This document shows positions 8,395 to 17,957 of a stretch of 64,000 nt of DNA, piece after piece. The stretch spans positions 620,001 to 684,000 of the forward strand of contig RAZH01000001.1 of NCBI GenBank assembly GCA_003612585.1, given 5' to 3'. The notes below the pieces were generated by a model that was not told the origin of the DNA, did not search any database, and saw only the letters and a list, made by a program, of their open reading frames with translations. This stretch comes from a bacterium 1XD42-54. Its GTDB lineage: Bacteria > Bacillota > Clostridia > Lachnospirales > Lachnospiraceae. Position 1 is the first letter of the stretch. Every line of letters begins with the position of its first letter. Position numbers and translations under genes: made by a program.

Positions 8395-9369
8395 TTATTT
8401 CTCATCTGCATTTACTGTCTCACAGACCGTCTCGGCTGGTTTTCTTCTGACTGCATTTACTGTCTCACGAACAATATACTGCGGCGTATTATTCAGAATC
8501 AGAATAATTTTCCCGAGATACTCACCGATCACTCCGAGCACCATCAAAACCAGCCCAAGCAACACGACCATAATACACAGCGTGGATGACCACCCGACCG
8601 GAATGTCCGGATAAATAATCTTATTAATAATAACAAGAAGCGAAATCAGTACTCCGGTCGCCATGGAAAAAATACCGAGAAAAAACGAAATACGGAGCGG
8701 AATTACTGAAAAGTTCCAGTATGCAAGCCACAGATTCAGAAGTTTTTTAAACGTATACCCCGACGTGCCGCTTTCCCTTTTGAAATGCTCCACCGGAACG
8801 TTGCCGATATTGTGGGTCACACGATAAAAAATACCGTCAATATATGGATTGAAACTGTCATACTTGACAACCTCATCCTTTACCATTTTTGAAATAATCC
8901 AGAAATTACTTGAGACAATATCCTTCGGCCGGTTCAGCATCACACGAGAACTGACCTCATTGATTTTACTCGAAAGATTTTTAAGCGGAGAATTTTTCTT
9001 ATGCGGATATACGCCATATACAACGTCAAAACCCTCTTCTATTTTATGGATCAGCTTGAATATCTGCGACGGATGAGTCTGCATATCATCGTCCATACCC
9101 AGAATAAACTCCCCGTTCGTATATGAAAGCGACGCCATAAGCGCATTGTGTTGTCCGAAATTCCGCATCAGGTTCACTCCGCAGACATTCGGATACTGTA
9201 TCCCAAGCGCTCTGATCTTGGCAAACGTCCCGTCCTTCGAGCCGTCATTCACCAGGACAAATTCACATTCATAGCCGTCATTTTTATCAAACTCTGCCAT
9301 AACCAGTTCCACAACCCTGCGGATTGTCTTCTCTGAATAATAACACGGTATCACAATCGAAACTAACAT
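8395..9369 (-). CDS. GT2 polyprenyl-phosphate glycosyltransferase, GtrB/ArnC/DPM1-like
   Basis: About 325 residues from MLVSIVIP. The start at 9369 overlaps the PLP-enzyme stop (ATGTTAG); the frame extends to 9492 but that part is the other gene's sequence. It has the GT-A core SIVIPCYYSEKTI, VNDGSKDGT and MDDDMQTHP (DxD-type), then two C-terminal membrane helices (LRISFFLGIFSMATGVLISL and IMVVLLGLVLMVLGVIGEY) ending with YIVRETV. This architecture transfers a sugar to undecaprenyl or dolichyl phosphate on the cytoplasmic face. Neighbouring half-size flippases support that role. Confidence 0.85.
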   Translation of the reverse strand: MLVSIVIPCYYSEKTIRRVVELVMAEFDKNDGYECEFVLVNDGSKDGTFAKIRALGIQYPNVCGVNLMRNFGQHNALMASLSYTNGEFILGMDDDMQTHPSQIFKLIHKIEEGFDVVYGVYPHKKNSPLKNLSSKINEVSSRVMLNRPKDIVSSNFWIISKMVKDEVVKYDSFNPYIDGIFYRVTHNIGNVPVEHFKRESGTSGYTFKKLLNLWLAYWNFSVIPLRISFFLGIFSMATGVLISLLVIINKIIYPDIPVGWSSTLCIMVVLLGLVLMVLGVIGEYLGKIILILNNTPQYIVRETVNAVRRKPAETVCETVNADEK

Positions 9370-10334
9370 CTCCCGCTTTTCGCTCCCTCTTTTTTCAGAA
9401 AATCGTAAAACAGCGGCCCCCCGCCCGTATGTAAGAATAAAATTTTGTTCTTTTTTATTCCTGTTTCTTTTAAATACTCTTGCATCCCCCAAAATGCCTT
9501 CGCCGTATATACCGGGTCAAGCGGTATCCCGTTTCTTCGATACTGCTCGTGGATGCACGATTCAATGCGCTCATCGTATCTGCCATAGCCGCCCTGCCGG
9601 TAATCATCCAGCAACAGAATCTCCTGCTCATACTGCTCCGGAAGTTCTTTCCCTGCTTTCAAAAAATAGTCCTTCACACCTTCCCGGATGACATCAAATG
9701 CACGCTGCGTTTCCCGGGAAGATATCATAACGCCCAAAATCCGCTTCCGGTCTCCGGCCAGCAAATGTCCACAGATCAATCCGCTCTGGGTGGCTCCAGT
9801 CCCGGACGGGCAGAATATCTGATCAAATTCCCATCCCTGCTCCTGCTCAAATGTCCGTATTTCCTGATAAGCCTGCGCATATGCCTTTGCCGCAGTTCCT
9901 TCATTCCCGCGTCCGAACTTATCTCCATAGATATAGTATGGCCGTTTGCCTCTGGCCATCTGATCCTCCATTACCCTTTCGACAGTCAGTGCAATCTGAC
10001 TTTTCGGGCAGTGCACTACCTGCGCCCCTGCCCATTCAATCAGGTATGTGTTGTTTGTAGAGGCCGTTTCTTCCTTATCTTCATGGGAGCAGATCATCAC
10101 ACAGTCCACACCTCTGCTGCAACAAAGATTGGACAGCACACGGCACAGATTGGAATGTCTGCTTCCATAAACTACCATGACATCACATCCCTTTTCCCTC
10201 ATATCCTGGAAAAAGGCCTCTGCGATCCGGACCTTGTTCCCCCCCATTGAAAAGGGGAGCAGGTCATCTCTTTTTATGTAAAGTTCATTTCCTCCTGGCA
10301 AATCTCCGTTCAAACGCTGAATCACAGTCTCCAT
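9363..10334 (-). CDS. PLP-dependent enzyme, ACC deaminase / D-cysteine desulfhydrase family
   Basis: About 323 residues from METVIQ. The start at 10334 overlaps the GH2 stop by one base (TAATG) behind GGCAGGAG. ELYIKRDDLLPFSMGGNKVR holds the likely Schiff-base lysine (about residue 34) and VVYGSRHSNLCRV follows; CPSGTGATQSGLICG is the phosphate-binding loop and FLHTGGGPLF the C-terminal signature. Members deaminate 1-aminocyclopropane-1-carboxylate or eliminate sulfide/ammonia from D-amino acids. It is translationally coupled on both sides, linking the sugar-uptake half of the cluster to the GT2 half. The substrate is unknown; a D-amino acid role is possible. Confidence 0.82.
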   Translation of the reverse strand: METVIQRLNGDLPGGNELYIKRDDLLPFSMGGNKVRIAEAFFQDMREKGCDVMVVYGSRHSNLCRVLSNLCCSRGVDCVMICSHEDKEETASTNNTYLIEWAGAQVVHCPKSQIALTVERVMEDQMARGKRPYYIYGDKFGRGNEGTAAKAYAQAYQEIRTFEQEQGWEFDQIFCPSGTGATQSGLICGHLLAGDRKRILGVMISSRETQRAFDVIREGVKDYFLKAGKELPEQYEQEILLLDDYRQGGYGRYDERIESCIHEQYRRNGIPLDPVYTAKAFWGMQEYLKETGIKKNKILFLHTGGGPLFYDFLKKEGAKSGRC

Positions 10335-12583
10335 TATCTCCTGCCCTCCGTGTGGCATCTCAGCTCAACTGTAACTGTCTGATCTTCTAATTCTTTCCGC
10401 TGTGAGTGAATCCGCACAGACGCAGTCCCCTCACACATCGTTGCCTTCGTTCTGATCCAGAAAGCGGCCGCCCCGCCCATTGCAGGAAGAAGAGATGGCC
10501 CGATCAATTCAATATCCCCGGAAGTTTCCACACAGATCACATCCTGATGACCATACAGGCGATTACCGTTTTCATCTACGAAATACACAACCATTCTCGT
10601 CTCATCTACACGGTCATTGTACAGCCAGGTATCGTCCGCCTCCACCTCAAGCTTCGAAAGCCGCGGATTGTTGGAATAAATCTTTTCTGCCACAACCTGC
10701 CCGTCTACATAGCCGACAATCCTTGCGCCCTCCCAGCGGTGCTGCCAAAATTCCCCATTCTGTGTCACCTCAATCGGCGGATGTGCAAGCCCGTTGAACT
10801 TCACACTCGGATAGTACGCTCTCGTGATGTCTTTTGACAAAGTCACTTCAATATAATCACAGTTAGTCAGCACATAAAACGGCACCGGCTCACACCGCTC
10901 CCCGCGGCCCACCATAGAACACGGAACCATCACAACCTCCTGCGCAGGCTCTTTCTGGCTTGCATAGAAATATGCAGCCCACTTTGGTACGCGGAACATA
11001 TCCAGAACACCATGGTAACAGACCTTATTCAGAGAATTATGATCATTGTGCGTATTATAATCAAACATACACCATCCGAGCGCACCCAGGTAACTGTCCA
11101 TAGTCTGCACCTTCCCAAGTACGCGGGCATGGCGGATTGCAAATGCCTCCTGCCGTTCCTCGCTGTCAAACGGCTTGGTCGGCAAAACGGCGCCCGTATG
11201 CTCACTGACCAGATACGGTATTTTCTCCGCGCACTCCGTCGCCTCGTGCGCAGTCAAAAGCATAAAATCTCCTCTGTCATCTTCTGTATAATCATTGTAA
11301 CTGTAAATATCTTCAATCAGATGACTGCCCGTTTCCCAGCGAACCCCCGTTGTCGGACGGCTGCTGTCCAGCTCCTTACAACGGCGATTCGTCTGTTCAT
11401 ACAACTCGTCATCGTCTGTTGTCTCATTCAGTCTTGTTCCCCAAATTACAATACCGGGATGATTATAATGTCCCAGCACCATATTGTCCAGATCCTGAAA
11501 TACAATTTCCTTAAATTCACTGCCGCCGATAAATCCCCAGCCCGGAATTTCCTCAAATACGAGAAGACCAATTTCATCACAGCAGTCCAGAAAATAACGT
11601 GACTGCATATAGTGCGAGCAGCGCACCATGTTCAGCCCCATAAACTCTTTCAAAAGCCTTGCATCCTTCTCCTGCACCCGCTTTCCCATTGCATAGCCCA
11701 CATATGGATAGGACTGGTGTCGATTCAAACCGATCAGCTTGATTTTCTTTCCATTTAAGTAGAACCCGTCCGCCTCCACTGCTACGGTCCGAAAACCAGT
11801 ACATGCCACGGAAACATCAAGCAATCTGCCCATTTCGTCAAAAATCTCCGCACACACTTCGTAAAGAACCGGGTCTTCCACAGACCACAGCTCAACGGAC
11901 TCCAACATGCGCGCCTCCAGCTTTACACAACTGTTACCAGCTGGAATATCCACTTTCTGCATATCTGTAAAAATCTTCTTCCCGTTCCCTTTTTTACGAA
12001 TAGTCAGTTTCACAGTTGCACAGACCGGCCCTCTGTGATTCTCTACCAAAAGTTCTGGATGAAACCTGCTGCTCATTCCCTCCATCTCGTAACGCAGCAG
12101 CATATGCTTGGCATACAGTTCCTCCACTACATAAAGAGTGACATCCCTGTAAATTCCTCCATAAATCAGAAAATCCACAGTTGACCCGTTTGGCGGAATA
12201 TCGTCCCTTTCATGAGAATCCACCATAAGCACCATCCGGTTTTCACCTTCCCGGACAAACTCTGTTACATCAAACAATGCCATCGAATAAGCACCCTTGT
12301 GGCTTCCAGCCTTTTTTCCGTTCATATAAAGCTCATAGAAGGCCGAAACACCCTCAAATGACAGCAGCACACGCTTCCCTGTTATATTTTCCAGCTGAAA
12401 ATACTTCACATAGGTGGAAAGCATACACGTCATATACTGGTCAAAACAGTCATAGGGAATCTCCTGCACCGTATGCGGTATATTCACAGTTTCAAACGCC
12501 CCTTCTCCGGGTTGTACAACCGTTACAGGATCAAAACCCTGTTTAAATTTCCAATCAAGATTCAGCAAACGTCCGTTATACAT
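10334..12583 (-). CDS. Glycoside hydrolase family 2 enzyme (beta-galactosidase/glucuronidase-like), cytoplasmic
   Basis: 749 residues, no signal peptide. An N-terminal sugar-binding jelly roll (NLDWKFKQGF, NIPHTVQEIPYD, ISFEGV-type LSFEGVSAFYELYMNGK), an immunoglobulin-like middle and a TIM barrel (LIGLNRHQSYPYVG) follow in order. The acid/base Glu is in WGTRLNETTDD (about 385) and the nucleophile Glu in YLVSEHTGA (about 459). Extra C-terminal beta domains follow. It sits just behind a sugar ABC importer, so it probably cleaves an imported oligosaccharide or glycoside. The exact linkage cannot be assigned from sequence. Nothing about it looks damaged. Confidence 0.9.
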   Translation of the reverse strand: MYNGRLLNLDWKFKQGFDPVTVVQPGEGAFETVNIPHTVQEIPYDCFDQYMTCMLSTYVKYFQLENITGKRVLLSFEGVSAFYELYMNGKKAGSHKGAYSMALFDVTEFVREGENRMVLMVDSHERDDIPPNGSTVDFLIYGGIYRDVTLYVVEELYAKHMLLRYEMEGMSSRFHPELLVENHRGPVCATVKLTIRKKGNGKKIFTDMQKVDIPAGNSCVKLEARMLESVELWSVEDPVLYEVCAEIFDEMGRLLDVSVACTGFRTVAVEADGFYLNGKKIKLIGLNRHQSYPYVGYAMGKRVQEKDARLLKEFMGLNMVRCSHYMQSRYFLDCCDEIGLLVFEEIPGWGFIGGSEFKEIVFQDLDNMVLGHYNHPGIVIWGTRLNETTDDDELYEQTNRRCKELDSSRPTTGVRWETGSHLIEDIYSYNDYTEDDRGDFMLLTAHEATECAEKIPYLVSEHTGAVLPTKPFDSEERQEAFAIRHARVLGKVQTMDSYLGALGWCMFDYNTHNDHNSLNKVCYHGVLDMFRVPKWAAYFYASQKEPAQEVVMVPCSMVGRGERCEPVPFYVLTNCDYIEVTLSKDITRAYYPSVKFNGLAHPPIEVTQNGEFWQHRWEGARIVGYVDGQVVAEKIYSNNPRLSKLEVEADDTWLYNDRVDETRMVVYFVDENGNRLYGHQDVICVETSGDIELIGPSLLPAMGGAAAFWIRTKATMCEGTASVRIHSQRKELEDQTVTVELRCHTEGRR

Positions 12584-12661
12584 AATCCTTTATTCCTCTT
12601 TCTTTTCATCCGCTTTTCATAATTCAAACTCTGAAACTTCTTATTCCATTTCATCTGTTTG

Positions 12662-13495
12662 TCAGTCCTTAATTGCCCCTGCGGCAATATCTGCCGTAAA
12701 CTGCTTGCTGAACAAAAGGAACATCACAAACAATGGAAGCGTTGCGAGCAAAACGCCGCACATAACCATACCATAATCCGTACTGTTATAAGCACCCTGC
12801 AACTGTGCAAGCGCCACCTGCAACGTATTTTTTCTGGAATCACTCGTAACAATCAATGGCCACAGATAATCATTCCAGCTATCCATAAAAATGTAAATGC
12901 ACAAAAACGCGCAACCTGGAATAATAATCGGAAGCCCCACATGCAAATACAAACCAAAGGTACCGCACCCGTCGATCCGCGCTGAATTTAGCAGATCATC
13001 ATGAATAGCCCCTGTACAGTACTGATTCATCCAGTAGATTCCAAATGCCGGAACCAAGCCCGGCACAATCAGTGCCCGAAGCGTAGACAGCCAGCCGATC
13101 TTATTCATAATAATCAACTGCGGAATCATATTGAGCTGCGGCGGAATCATCATGGTCAGCATACAAAATGCAAACATCCATTTCTTTCCCGGAAACTGAA
13201 ATTTTGCAAAATAAAAAGCACAAAGAGAACAGAAAAACACACCGCCAAAGGTCTTTATGATTGTTACAAAAAAAGTATTGGCCATTGCAGTGCCAAAGTT
13301 TACATTATCAAACAAATTCTTCACATTTGTAAGCAGCTGCCCTCCAAACGTCAGAACCGGCGGATATCTCATAAAAGCCGATGAATCATTCGTAGCCATA
13401 ACTGCCAGCCAGTAAAACGGGAACAGCGAAATAATTGCGCCAAATACGATAAGAACGTACATGACGATTTTTGAAATTCTGATCCGGCCTCTCAT
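12662..13495 (-). CDS. Sugar ABC transporter permease, MalG/UgpE type
   Basis: 277 residues with six membrane helices. The EAA coupling loop reads LLNSARIDGCGTFGLYLHVGLP (here split over the loop) and faces the ATPase. The C-terminus KQFTADIAAGAIKD is typical of CUT1 MalG-like permeases. It pairs with the MalF-like permease one base upstream and the binding protein at 14539-15813. No ATPase is encoded nearby, so a shared MsmK-type ATPase elsewhere is expected. Confidence 0.92.
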   Translation of the reverse strand: MRGRIRISKIVMYVLIVFGAIISLFPFYWLAVMATNDSSAFMRYPPVLTFGGQLLTNVKNLFDNVNFGTAMANTFFVTIIKTFGGVFFCSLCAFYFAKFQFPGKKWMFAFCMLTMMIPPQLNMIPQLIIMNKIGWLSTLRALIVPGLVPAFGIYWMNQYCTGAIHDDLLNSARIDGCGTFGLYLHVGLPIIIPGCAFLCIYIFMDSWNDYLWPLIVTSDSRKNTLQVALAQLQGAYNSTDYGMVMCGVLLATLPLFVMFLLFSKQFTADIAAGAIKD

Positions 13496-13496
13496 A

Positions 13497-14411
13497 TCAG
13501 TCCACCTCCCGTTTTGTCAGACGCCAGTTCAGGACAGACAGTACGCCGATAATAACAACAAGCGCCCATGAAATCGCAGAGCCATATCCAAACTGCCTGT
13601 TGCCAAAAGCCTGATTGTACAGATAAAGCACAACTGTCATACCGCTCTTTCCAATTCCTCCTGCGGAACCCACAAGCATCTGTGCTTCTGCGAAAAGCTG
13701 CCATCCTCCAATCGTTGAAGTCACGACCACAAACTGAATCACCGGATTCAAAAGCGGCAGCGTCACATAGCGGAACACCTGAAACGTACTCGCACCATCA
13801 AGACTAGCCGCCTCATACAGATTGGAAGGAATCTTTTGCAGCCCTGCCAGCAGAATGATCGCGTTGTACCCGGTCCACCGCCAGATAACGATCGCTGCGA
13901 TCGCGACATGAACTCCTACATTCATTGACAACCACTGGATTGGATCGAAACCAAACCGACTGATAAAATAATTCAGAATTCCGTACTTGTTGCCAAAAAT
14001 ATTTGCAAAAACAATCGCGATCGCTACTGTCGAAGTAATATTCGGCAGATAATAAACCGTACGGAAAAAAGTTTTGCCTTTTACGAATTTCCCATTCAGA
14101 AGAAACGCCAGAATAACTGCCAGTATTACCATCGGAATCGTCGACAAAACCCATATAATCAACGTATTTTTAATGGAAAGTAAAAAAGTGGGATCTGAAA
14201 GCAGATGCTTATAATAAGCAAATTCCACATATTTCATCGGTCCCGAACCATTCCACTTGTGAAAGGACAGGAATAAAGAATAAATAATTGGAAATACTCC
14301 AAAAATTCCGTAAATAATGAAAAAAGGACTGATTAACAGATATATCATCCTGCTTTTCTTGATTTCTTTCATCAGGCAACGTCCACTTGCCGAGTTCTTT
14401 TTTCTCTTCAT
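13497..14411 (-). CDS. Sugar ABC transporter permease, MalF/UgpA type
   Basis: About 305 residues from MKRKKN, with a GGAG site 11 bases before the ATG at 14411; another possible start is MKEIKK at 14372. The frame reaches 14513, but that stretch is the intergenic hairpin. Six membrane helices begin with MIYLLISPFFIIYGIFGVFP; the EAA loop is LYEAASLDGASTFQVFRYVTLP region. It forms the heterodimeric channel with the MalG-like protein. Confidence 0.9.
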   Translation of the reverse strand: MKRKKNSASGRCLMKEIKKSRMIYLLISPFFIIYGIFGVFPIIYSLFLSFHKWNGSGPMKYVEFAYYKHLLSDPTFLLSIKNTLIIWVLSTIPMVILAVILAFLLNGKFVKGKTFFRTVYYLPNITSTVAIAIVFANIFGNKYGILNYFISRFGFDPIQWLSMNVGVHVAIAAIVIWRWTGYNAIILLAGLQKIPSNLYEAASLDGASTFQVFRYVTLPLLNPVIQFVVVTSTIGGWQLFAEAQMLVGSAGGIGKSGMTVVLYLYNQAFGNRQFGYGSAISWALVVIIGVLSVLNWRLTKREVD

Positions 14412-14441
14412 AATTATAAACGCTCCATTACAATGCAGCAC

Positions 14442-14511
14442 GGGGCTGCTGCAAAATACTGTAAGCTCCGAAACTTCAGAAGCTTTCCTGTACTCATTTT
14501 GCAGCAACCCC
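14442..14511 (-). other. 70-nt stem-loop between binding-protein and permease genes
   Basis: Arms 14442-14457 and 14496-14511 pair at 15 of 16 positions (GGGGCTGCTGCAAAAT with ATTTTGCAGCAACCCC), loop 38 bases. There is no T run, so it is more likely a 3' mRNA stabiliser that raises binding-protein output than a full terminator. Confidence 0.6.
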
Positions 14512-14538
14512 ATGAAATTTACGCTCTGAAAAAAAGAA

Positions 14539-15813
14539 TCAGAAAAGGTACTCCAGGTCGTAAATACCTCTCGCTTCGTCTACCGCATCCTGGAATGCCT
14601 GCTCCGGGTCCTTGTCCTGATCCTGAACGAGCAAAAGCTGCTGTTCAAATACAGACTGGTATGAGCTATAGTTCGGCGGATAGTAAAGGTCATTGATCTC
14701 CTTCGCCGCTTTTACAAAATACTCATTTACGATCTGATTTCCAAAAAATTCCTCTTCATACAGCAGGCTCTCGTCATCCAGTGCGGAAATCAGAGACGGA
14801 AACAGTCCCAGATCATCAAGAGAGCTTACCTGATTGTCTTTGTTTGTCAACCATGTGATGACCTTATACGCTGTCTCAACATCTTCACAGCTCTTTGTGA
14901 TACCAATACCAGAACCACCGACATTTCCGGCTCCGCCAGGCGCTGCCGTTACTCTCCAATTTCCTGCGGTATCCGGTGCTGCATCCTGCACCTCGGGCTT
15001 CATCCATACGGCGCCAACGAACGCTGCCACGTCGCCATTATTCAGCGCTGCCGCCCACTCCGGCGACCACTCTGTATCGCCTCCGTATACATATGGCTTA
15101 GCTGCCGCAGCTGTCATAAAAGCATCTCTGATATGATCCTGGTCAGCAATAAAATTGCCTTCCTCATCAATCATGTGCTGCTTCTGCTGTCCAAGTGTAG
15201 ACACAAAGATATGCCCCAGGAAATCAAACATCTTTACATCCGGCGTTGCTTCCTGAAGCTGCTGTGCAGCCGCATAAGCATCCTCCCAGGTAGGCATCAG
15301 AGCTGCAACTTCTGCCGGATCGGTCGGAAGCCCGGCCGCCTCAAAAAGAGCTGCATTGTAAAACATACAAGTCGGGCCGACATCCATCGGAAGCGCAATC
15401 AGCTTGCCGTCTACCGTCTCGGCTTTTTTCCATTTCCACTCTACGTATTGATCCTGAATCTCTGCCGCATTGCACGGAGCATCATAGAGATTTACAAATT
15501 CATCCTCGTACTGAAGCAGATTTGCAATCCAGTCATCCATTGCCAGAAGATCCGGCAGTTCTCCGCCACTTGCAATCGTCGTGTTAATCTTTTCCTCAAT
15601 ATCATCCGCTGCAAAAAGCTCTGCCTGAATCTTAACACCAGGGAACACCTCGGACACCTGCTCCAGAAGCTCTTCACGGATACTGTTCTTCCAATACCAC
15701 AGCGTCAGCACAGTCTCTTCTCCTGAGCTGGCAGCTGAAACCGTCGCCAGGCTGCCTGCTCCTGTCATTGTCATAGCTGCAATTAATACTGCTGAAACCA
15801 GTCTCTTTTTCAT
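14539..15813 (-). CDS. Extracellular sugar-binding protein of ABC importer
   Basis: 424 residues. The N-terminus MKKRLVSAVLIAAMTMTGAG...VSAASS is an export signal. Mature features fit the CUT1 solute-binding fold: TLWYWKNSIREELLEQ, GGELPDLLAMDDWI, YNAALFEAAGLPTDP and late WLTNKDNQ. Unlike most Firmicute binding proteins there is no lipobox cysteine after the hydrophobic core, so membrane retention is unexplained. A CCTCC-type ribosome site (GGAGGAAG on the coding strand) precedes it. It is the first gene of the 15813-6423 run, so the imported sugar should relate to the GH2 enzyme. Confidence 0.9.
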   Translation of the reverse strand: MKKRLVSAVLIAAMTMTGAGSLATVSAASSGEETVLTLWYWKNSIREELLEQVSEVFPGVKIQAELFAADDIEEKINTTIASGGELPDLLAMDDWIANLLQYEDEFVNLYDAPCNAAEIQDQYVEWKWKKAETVDGKLIALPMDVGPTCMFYNAALFEAAGLPTDPAEVAALMPTWEDAYAAAQQLQEATPDVKMFDFLGHIFVSTLGQQKQHMIDEEGNFIADQDHIRDAFMTAAAAKPYVYGGDTEWSPEWAAALNNGDVAAFVGAVWMKPEVQDAAPDTAGNWRVTAAPGGAGNVGGSGIGITKSCEDVETAYKVITWLTNKDNQVSSLDDLGLFPSLISALDDESLLYEEEFFGNQIVNEYFVKAAKEINDLYYPPNYSSYQSVFEQQLLLVQDQDKDPEQAFQDAVDEARGIYDLEYLF

Positions 15814-15911
15814 ACCTTCCTCCTTGTACGCAAAACTGACATAATAATACGGGAATTGACATCATGCCTTCTCTCTGTTTTCAAAAATCCATAAGCCATG
15901 ACGCTCCCTGA

Positions 15912-15931
15912 TGCATTTGTATGTAAATGCA
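15912..15931. promoter_or_regulatory. Candidate operator TGCATTT-N6-AAATGCA upstream of sugar importer
   Basis: A perfect 7-bp inverted repeat with a 6-base spacer, about 100 bp upstream of the binding-protein start. A second short palindrome, ACCGTTACGGT, lies at 16009-16019. Spacing and position suit a transcription-factor site, but no regulator gene is adjacent. Confidence 0.35.
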
Positions 15932-16045
15932 ACATATATGAATATTTTATCATATCCATTTTATTTCAGCAATAATCTATTTGCATAAAACCGCCACGTA
16001 TAATCCGCACCGTTACGGTCCACTTTGTTGACAGCACCTCAGCTC

Positions 16046-17794
16046 TCAGCCATTCAGTTCATCCTGTATCACATTCCAGATGCCCTCTTTTTCATTTCCA
16101 AGTACCCATGCTGCATTGCCTGCCAGATTGTAAGTACCGACAAGCTTCACGCGTTCCCGAATGGATTCCTCATCTTCAAGCCAGATCTGGCAAAGCCGTC
16201 CATCCGCATCCGTCCACTCGGCATACTGCTGTCCGGTGCTCTCATCGAAAGAGGTAACAACTCCATTTTCACTGACAACCTGCGCTGCTCCATTCATTGA
16301 CAGAGCTTCACTCGTGACTTCCGTGGTTCCATCCTCCATTGTTTTCGTGTACCACAGCCTTGCATAAAACGGAATACCGCTGATCAGCTTCTCCTTCGGC
16401 ACTTCACGCAGCATATTCTCAATACCGGTCCGCTCAAAGCTCATTGAAGCTACACTGCCCACAAGATCGGAACCTGCATAATGCTCATCATATCCCATAA
16501 CAATTACATAATCACAAACAACGCCGAGCTCTTTGCGATTGTAATGAGCCGAAAAATCCATCGGAACCGGTACATCAACGGAAAGAACAATCTGGTTCTT
16601 CCGACACAGGATTGATAACTCTCGCATAAACTGAACATAATCATAACCTGCTTCCTGTACAATCCCTTCAAAGTCAATGTTGATTCCGTCAAATCCCAGC
16701 TCCTTTGCCTGACTCACCAGATACTCCTGTACTTTATTGCGGGCCGCCCTCGAAGAAAGCAGCGCTCTTGTACTAACATCTGGGCTGAAATTACTGATTA
16801 GCGCCCAAACCTGGAGTCCTGCCGCATGTGCGCGCTCCACATAAGAAGCATCCGCAAAAGACTGGATATTGCCGGTATCATCACTCAGAAAATACCAGGT
16901 AGGTGAAATGACATTCAGACCGGAAGCGCCTGCAATATCCTCCTCCAGCTGCGCGTTCATTTCCGGGTAGTCTATCTGATGCCATACCAGGTTCACCAGG
17001 CCTTCCTGATGAATACTTGTATAGTCCGGCCCCTGATAAAAGCTCTCCGTGACAGACTCCTGCACATCCTTCAAACAGTTGTTTTTCATATAACCAATAT
17101 AACCGTCCGGCGTCACAATCTCCGACCAGTTCTCCATCTGCTCCAGAACTGTCACAACCGTGCCCTCTGTCACATCTGTAATAATTGGACTTTTAATCCC
17201 TCCAAGCACACGCACTGTAGTATTTTTCTTCACGGTACCCGTGACAATCTCTTCATTTCCGAAACATACCACCACCCTCGACGGCGCCTCAAAAATATTG
17301 CAGGACACATCAGAATTTTGCTGCATAAAATTGGCAGAAAAAAACATCCCCGACGTCGTAGTCTTCAAAATTTCGTATCCCGCATCAAAACTTTCTCCAT
17401 CTACCGTATAAGAGGAGCTGTTCGGCGGAATTTCGTAAATCTGTTCTGCATTCGTAAAAAGCAGAAGTCCTGCTGACGCATCCCAATGGAAACGGGAATT
17501 AATTTCCCTCTGCACCAATGTGTAATCAATATAGGCACTGCCATCCAGAATAAATGCCTTTTCTTGTGCTATATGATCCTTTACGATGACAGCTGCGACA
17601 GTTCCGCCCGAAATAGTCGAATCGTCTCCTGTCTCCTGCGTCCCGCTCTCCTGCAATCCAAAATAAACTTCTGGGCTGATTCGCTCGCGGGTCGGCATAA
17701 ATTTTATAATACAAACTGCAATAATTGCAAGCATTCCGACTGCAATAATCAGCAGTCCTAACAGCCGGAATGATCTTGGTTTATCTTTATTCAT
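16046..17794 (-). CDS. Membrane-anchored GH18-family protein with stalk and SH3 domains
   Basis: 582 residues. One N-terminal membrane anchor (LLGLLIIAVGMLAIIAVCII, about 11-30) keeps the protein on the outer face. About 75-170 resembles a copper-amine-oxidase-type N-terminal/stalk domain (AFILDGSAYIDYTLVQ). About 180-240 is SH3-like (GTVKKNTTVRV, WSEIVTPDGYIGYM). About 255-580 is GH18 with FDGINIDFEG, whose Glu near 375 is the expected acid catalyst. Similar architectures occur in spore cortex and wall glucosaminidases such as YdhD/SleL relatives. The likely substrate is peptidoglycan. It seems monocistronic. Confidence 0.87.
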   Translation of the reverse strand: MNKDKPRSFRLLGLLIIAVGMLAIIAVCIIKFMPTRERISPEVYFGLQESGTQETGDDSTISGGTVAAVIVKDHIAQEKAFILDGSAYIDYTLVQREINSRFHWDASAGLLLFTNAEQIYEIPPNSSSYTVDGESFDAGYEILKTTTSGMFFSANFMQQNSDVSCNIFEAPSRVVVCFGNEEIVTGTVKKNTTVRVLGGIKSPIITDVTEGTVVTVLEQMENWSEIVTPDGYIGYMKNNCLKDVQESVTESFYQGPDYTSIHQEGLVNLVWHQIDYPEMNAQLEEDIAGASGLNVISPTWYFLSDDTGNIQSFADASYVERAHAAGLQVWALISNFSPDVSTRALLSSRAARNKVQEYLVSQAKELGFDGINIDFEGIVQEAGYDYVQFMRELSILCRKNQIVLSVDVPVPMDFSAHYNRKELGVVCDYVIVMGYDEHYAGSDLVGSVASMSFERTGIENMLREVPKEKLISGIPFYARLWYTKTMEDGTTEVTSEALSMNGAAQVVSENGVVTSFDESTGQQYAEWTDADGRLCQIWLEDEESIRERVKLVGTYNLAGNAAWVLGNEKEGIWNVIQDELNG

Positions 17795-17957
17795 CGCTAT
17801 ACTTCCCCCTTTTCCCAGTCATCTTACCATAACAATACAAAATCCGTCATCATTTTCAGTGGTTCTTTATAAAAAAATAAGAAAGTGTATAAGGGAATGC
17901 CGACGCTTTGGCTGCTTTCCTTTCTTTATATAAGATATCAGAAATTCTCGTTCCGGT

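Noticed and set aside
14412-14513. N-terminal extension of the MalF-like permease
   Set aside because: The extra codons are one arm and loop of the 14442-14511 stem-loop; no ribosome site at 14513.
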